Shown one piece after another: positions 61,021 to 64,000 of a DNA stretch of 64,000 nt. Numbering within the stretch: position 1 is the stretch's first letter; every line of letters begins with the position of its first letter. Position numbers and translations under genes: made by a program. This DNA is from Alitabrizicola rongguiensis. Its GTDB lineage: Bacteria; Pseudomonadota; Alphaproteobacteria; Rhodobacterales; Rhodobacteraceae. The notes under the pieces are model-generated. The model did not search any database, had not been told where the DNA came from, and saw only the letters and a program-made list of their open reading frames with translations. The DNA is taken from assembly GCF_021491355.1 (NCBI RefSeq), contig NZ_JAKENF010000002.1, forward strand, positions 744,001 through 808,000. The letters run 5' to 3'.

Positions 61021-62484
61021 GTGACGGCAATTTCGGGCGGCAAACAGGTCCGGGCCCTCATCGTTGCGGGGCTGATTGCAGCACCTCAGACGGTGCTTGC
61101 CCAGTCAGAGGGCGACGTCATCTCCAAGCAGTATTCCGACGGCAGCGTCTATGAAGGCACATTCAAGGACGGCAAACAGGACGGAACCGGCACCTACCGG
61201 CTGCCCAACGGCTATGAATATACCGGCGAGTGGGTGAACGGCGAGATCAAGGGCCAGGGCACGGCGCGCTTCCCCAACGGATCGGTCTATGTGGGCCAGT
61301 TCGCCGCCGGGAAGCCCGAGGGCAAGGGCAAGATCACCTTCACCGATGGCGGCACCTACGAAGGTGACTGGGTCGACGGCAAGATGACCGGTCAGGGCAC
61401 GGCCCTTTACGCCAATGGTGTGACCTATACCGGCCAGTTCAAGGACGCCGTCCACGATGGAAAGGGCGTGATGAAAAGCCCGGACGGCTATACCTATGAC
61501 GGCGACTGGGTGAATGGCGTCAAGCAGGGCAAAGGCAAGATCACCTATGCCGACGGCGCCGTGTACGAAGGGGGTCTCGATAAGGGCCAGCGCGCCGGCG
61601 AGGGCACGCTGAAGATGCCCGACGGGCTGACCTATGTCGGCCAGTGGGCCAATGGCCAGATGAACGGCACAGGCAAGCTGACGCAGCCCAACGGGGATGT
61701 CTACGAGGGCCCGCTGGTTGACGGGCAGCGGCAAGGCAAGGGCAAGATCACCTATGCCAATGGCGACGTCTACGAGGGCGATTTCGCCGCGGACAAGCCC
61801 GAGGGCAAAGGCATCTTCAAGGGGGCCGATGGCTATCTCTATGACGGTGACTGGAAGGACGGCGAGCGCGCGGGCCAAGCCAAGGTAACCTATCCAGACG
61901 GCTCGACCTATGTCGGCGGTTTCGTCGCAGACCAGGCCGAAGGTCAGGGAAAGATCACCTATGCCGACGGCGCCACCTACGAGGGCGAGTGGAAGGCGGG
62001 CGTCCCCGACGGCAAGGGGAAGGCCACCTATGCCAACGGGCTCGTCTATGTCGGCGATTTCAAGGACGCCAAGATCGACGGGACAGGCACGATGACCTAT
62101 CCCGACGGCTACAAATACGAAGGCCAGTGGGTCGACGGCCAGCGGCAGGGACAGGGCACGGCGACCTATGCCGATGGTACGGTCTACAAGGGGTCCTTCG
62201 TCGCCGGCCAGCGCGAGGGCCAGGGCGAGATCACCATGGCCGACGGCTTCAAATATGTCGGCGAGTGGAAGGCGGGCGAAATCGATGGCAAGGGAATTGC
62301 CACCTACCCGAATGGCGACGTCTATGAGGGCACGTTCCGCGCAGGCAAGCGTCAGGGTCAGGGTGTCATGCGCTACAAGACAGGCCAGGAAACCGGGGGC
62401 GAATGGAAGGACGGCGCCTTGACCGCCCCGGCTCCCGCTGCGACCGAGGGCGCCACCACTGAAGGTCAGGCGACCGGCAACTGA
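61021..62484 (+). CDS. exported protein built of MORN repeats
   Basis: A 487-residue protein. GTG 61021 has AGGAGG about 6 bp upstream. It begins a signal peptide with hydrophobic VRALIVAGLIAAP and likely cleavage after VLA (residue 27). From residue 40 there are 18 consecutive full 23-residue MORN repeats of the form DG-x-x-YEGxW-x-x-G-x-x-x-GxGxxxYP plus one partial repeat. The short tail is Ala/Thr/Gly-rich. MORN arrays form extended beta-hairpin rods that bind proteins or lipids; here the signal peptide places it in the envelope. It is divergent from nadE and convergent with the photolyase gene. Confidence 0.9.
   Translation: MTAISGGKQVRALIVAGLIAAPQTVLAQSEGDVISKQYSDGSVYEGTFKDGKQDGTGTYRLPNGYEYTGEWVNGEIKGQGTARFPNGSVYVGQFAAGKPEGKGKITFTDGGTYEGDWVDGKMTGQGTALYANGVTYTGQFKDAVHDGKGVMKSPDGYTYDGDWVNGVKQGKGKITYADGAVYEGGLDKGQRAGEGTLKMPDGLTYVGQWANGQMNGTGKLTQPNGDVYEGPLVDGQRQGKGKITYANGDVYEGDFAADKPEGKGIFKGADGYLYDGDWKDGERAGQAKVTYPDGSTYVGGFVADQAEGQGKITYADGATYEGEWKAGVPDGKGKATYANGLVYVGDFKDAKIDGTGTMTYPDGYKYEGQWVDGQRQGQGTATYADGTVYKGSFVAGQREGQGEITMADGFKYVGEWKAGEIDGKGIATYPNGDVYEGTFRAGKRQGQGVMRYKTGQETGGEWKDGALTAPAPAATEGATTEGQATGN
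61138..62379 (+). repeat. 18 tandem 69-bp units encoding MORN repeats
   Basis: Each unit is exactly 69 bp (23 codons) with no indels between units. Similarity at the DNA level is moderate; repeats 6/11 (DGYTYDGDWVNG, DGYLYDGDWKDG) and 9/10/18 (NGDVYEG) are most alike. The array also keeps a long open frame on the opposite strand, which is an artefact of the repeat. Confidence 0.9.
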
Positions 62485-62498
62485 CGGCTCAGACCGTC
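62483..62498. terminator. hairpin over the MORN / photolyase stop codons
   Basis: GACGG (62483-62487) pairs with CCGTC (62494-62498) around a 6-base loop. It starts inside the MORN-gene TGA and its loop contains part of the convergent stop. Confidence 0.4.
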
Positions 62499-64000
62499 TC
62501 CCCCACCTCCAGCCGGGCCAGGATGTCCCCGGCCCGGTCAAGGATCGCGGTCCGTTGGCCTGCATCCATCCGGTCCCAGTTGCGATAGATCGGAGTCATT
62601 CGCGGATTTCTGGCAAACCTCTCGCGGTGACGCGACAGGAAGTGCCAGTACAAGGGATTGAACGGGCAGGCATTCGGGCTGCTGCGATCGGTCACGTCAT
62701 AGGCGCAGCCCCCGCAGTAGTCCGACATGCGGTTGATATAGGCGCCGGATGCGGCATAGGGCTTGGACCCGACCATGCCGCCATCAGCAAACTGGCTCAT
62801 CCCGATGGTGTTCGGAGCCTCGACCCATTCCAGAGCATCCGCGTAGACAGACAGATACCAGTCATGCACGTCGGCCGGGTCGAGCCCGGCCAGAAGCGCG
62901 AAGTTTCCGGTGACCATCAGACGCTGAATATGATGCGCATAGGCCATGTCGCGAGTCTGCGCGACGACCTGCGAAAGGCACCGCATCCGCGTCTCGCTTC
63001 CCCAATAGAGCGGTGGCAGAGGGCGGTGATGGTCGAGTGCATTGCTCGCCGGATAGCCCGGTCCGGCAAGCGACCAGATTCCGCGGATGAATTCGCGCCA
63101 GCCAAGGATCTGGCGGATGAAGCCCTCGACCGCGTTCAGGGGCGCCCGACCCGCCCGCCACTCCGCCTCGGCCCGGCGGCAGACCTCCATCGGATCGAGA
63201 AGACCGAGGTTCAGGCTGGGAGAGATCAATGCATGTGACAGTGTCGGATCGCCGCTCAGCATCGCGTCCTGCTCGTCGCCAAATCGCGGCAGCGACTGGC
63301 GCAGGAAATGGGCCAGTGCCTGTTCCGCCTGGTCGGGATCGGTCGCCCAGCCGAACGGGCGAAGGCTGCCGAAGTGCCGCGGAAATCGGTGCTCGACGGC
63401 CTCCAGCACCTCCTCCGTCACGGCATCTGGCGGGAAGCGCAGGGGCGCGGCGCGGAACAGGTCGGGCTGGGCAGGCTTGCGGTTTTCCGCATCGAAGTTC
63501 CAGTGACCGCCTGCCGGCTTGGTGCCCTCCATCAGAAGCCCGGTCCGGCGCCGCATCTCGCGATAGAAATGCTCCATGCGCAGCTGTGTCCGCCCCTCGG
63601 CCCATACCGCAAACTCGGCCTCGGAACAGATGAAACGGTCGTCGGCGAGCAGCGAGACCGGCAAAGGCGCGGCCTCGAGATCGTGGATGACCCGCCATTC
63701 ACCCGGTCGCGTGGCGATTACCTCCTGTGCCCCGGTTTCGGCGGCCCGGCGCAGGAGCTCGCCGACAAGGCTTTGCGAGTTCCGGGCGTCGTCCAGACGC
63801 GAGTAGAGAACGCGCCAGCCGTGCTTTTCCAGCCGCGCGGCATGCTTGCGCATGGCTGTGAAGATCAGCGCGATCTTCTGGGGGTGATGGCGAACTGACT
63901 CCGCCTCGGCCGCCACCTCGGCCATGACGACGATGTCGCGGGCCGGATCGGCGGAGCGGAGCGCAGCGATCCGTGGCGTCAGTTGGTCGCCAAGAACAAG
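62489..64000 (-). CDS. FeS-type photolyase/cryptochrome (PhrB/CryB family), 5' end outside window
   Basis: Over 500 residues are visible. The frame runs to the right edge, where LVLGDQLTP, the usual N-terminal strand of deoxyribodipyrimidine photolyase-related proteins, is readable, so only a few residues are missing. Four cysteines lie at spacings 88, 3 and 13 (MRCLSQ, YCGGC, NACPFN), equal to the C350/C438/C441/C454 4Fe-4S ligands of Agrobacterium PhrB. Relatives repair (6-4) photoproducts or act as blue-light receptors (CryB of Rhodobacter) using FAD and a lumazine antenna. It converges on the MORN gene. Confidence 0.93.
   Translation of the reverse strand, partial: LVLGDQLTPRIAALRSADPARDIVVMAEVAAEAESVRHHPQKIALIFTAMRKHAARLEKHGWRVLYSRLDDARNSQSLVGELLRRAAETGAQEVIATRPGEWRVIHDLEAAPLPVSLLADDRFICSEAEFAVWAEGRTQLRMEHFYREMRRRTGLLMEGTKPAGGHWNFDAENRKPAQPDLFRAAPLRFPPDAVTEEVLEAVEHRFPRHFGSLRPFGWATDPDQAEQALAHFLRQSLPRFGDEQDAMLSGDPTLSHALISPSLNLGLLDPMEVCRRAEAEWRAGRAPLNAVEGFIRQILGWREFIRGIWSLAGPGYPASNALDHHRPLPPLYWGSETRMRCLSQVVAQTRDMAYAHHIQRLMVTGNFALLAGLDPADVHDWYLSVYADALEWVEAPNTIGMSQFADGGMVGSKPYAASGAYINRMSDYCGGCAYDVTDRSSPNACPFNPLYWHFLSRHRERFARNPRMTPIYRNWDRMDAGQRTAILDRAGDILARLEVGETV

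Noticed and set aside
61105-62565. A 486-codon open frame opposite the MORN gene.
   Set aside because: The regular 69-bp repeat keeps the opposite strand free of stops; the translation repeats in step with the MORN units and matches no family.
1-64000. CRISPR arrays, insertion sequences, prophage genes, toxin-antitoxin pairs or integrase/attachment sites.
   Set aside because: I looked for short regularly spaced repeats, transposase or integrase motifs and small toxin-like gene pairs on both strands and found none; the region reads as core chromosome.

Overview
The window is GC-rich, densely coded chromosomal DNA. Its gene content and family variants point to an alphaproteobacterium of the Rhodobacterales (Rhodobacter/Paracoccus-like). 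The main support is the phaZ / phaC-phaP-phaR arrangement with CTGC-N3-GCAG PhaR boxes, an FeS-type photolyase/cryptochrome, a DUF995 secreted protein, and glycine-riboswitch control of gcv genes. I see no rRNA, insertion sequence, prophage, CRISPR array or obvious genomic island. One tRNA (Ala, anticodon CGC) is present. Both window edges cut a gene.

Layout. 1-3.0 kb: the end of a PuuB-like FAD oxidoreductase, a DegT-type aminotransferase and a LysR regulator. 3.0-7.5 kb: polyhydroxyalkanoate locus with phaR, phaP and phaC on the minus strand and phaZ divergent; two perfect PhaR boxes sit on the phaP promoter. 7.5-12.7 kb: two alpha/beta hydrolases (one without its serine nucleophile), a Tag-type glycosylase, thrS, a cold-shock gene and an ArsC/Spx-like protein. 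12.7-16.1 kb: a LuxR-type response regulator divergent from a hybrid kinase with receiver and HPt domains. 16.1-21.6 kb: a CbiX-type chelatase and a polyamine/amine catabolism operon (XRE-cupin regulator, PuuA-like synthetase, FAD amine oxidase, PuuB-like oxidase). 21.7-29.5 kb: a BaeRF family-3 protein, a membrane alpha/beta hydrolase, a LysE exporter, an OmpA-domain protein with a long Ala/Pro/Glu linker, a patatin and a lipoprotein hydrolase.

29.5-46.9 kb is transport-rich: two RND efflux systems, an AbgT transporter divergent from an SLC13-type permease, an M20 dipeptidase, a beta-helix-like membrane protein, a Rieske-like protein lacking both histidine ligands, an HdeD protein and an AI-2E family protein. 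46.9-48.9 kb holds small housekeeping genes (YigZ, PhnA-like, tRNA-Ala, thioredoxin 2, DUF995). 48.9-55.5 kb is the glycine cleavage operon gcvT-gcvH-SRPBCC-gcvP behind a tandem glycine riboswitch, followed upstream by gltX. 55.6-64 kb carries a zincin-like protein, a Tat-exported metallo-beta-lactamase-fold protein, pfkB, a secreted EEP-fold hydrolase, nadE, an exported protein with 18 MORN repeats and the partial photolyase.

The coherent groups are carbon storage (PHA made by PhaC, coated by PhaP, broken down by PhaZ, sensed by PhaR), amine-nitrogen scavenging, glycine-responsive one-carbon metabolism and envelope/efflux defence. Gene packing is extreme. Four convergent pairs share a CTAG that carries both stop codons, several other convergent pairs have a hairpin laid over the stops, and many operon neighbours overlap by ATGA. 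The least conventional genes are the His-less Rieske-like protein (40.5 kb), the Ser-to-Gly hydrolase (7.5 kb), the beta-helix membrane protein (38.8 kb) and the MORN protein (61.0 kb).
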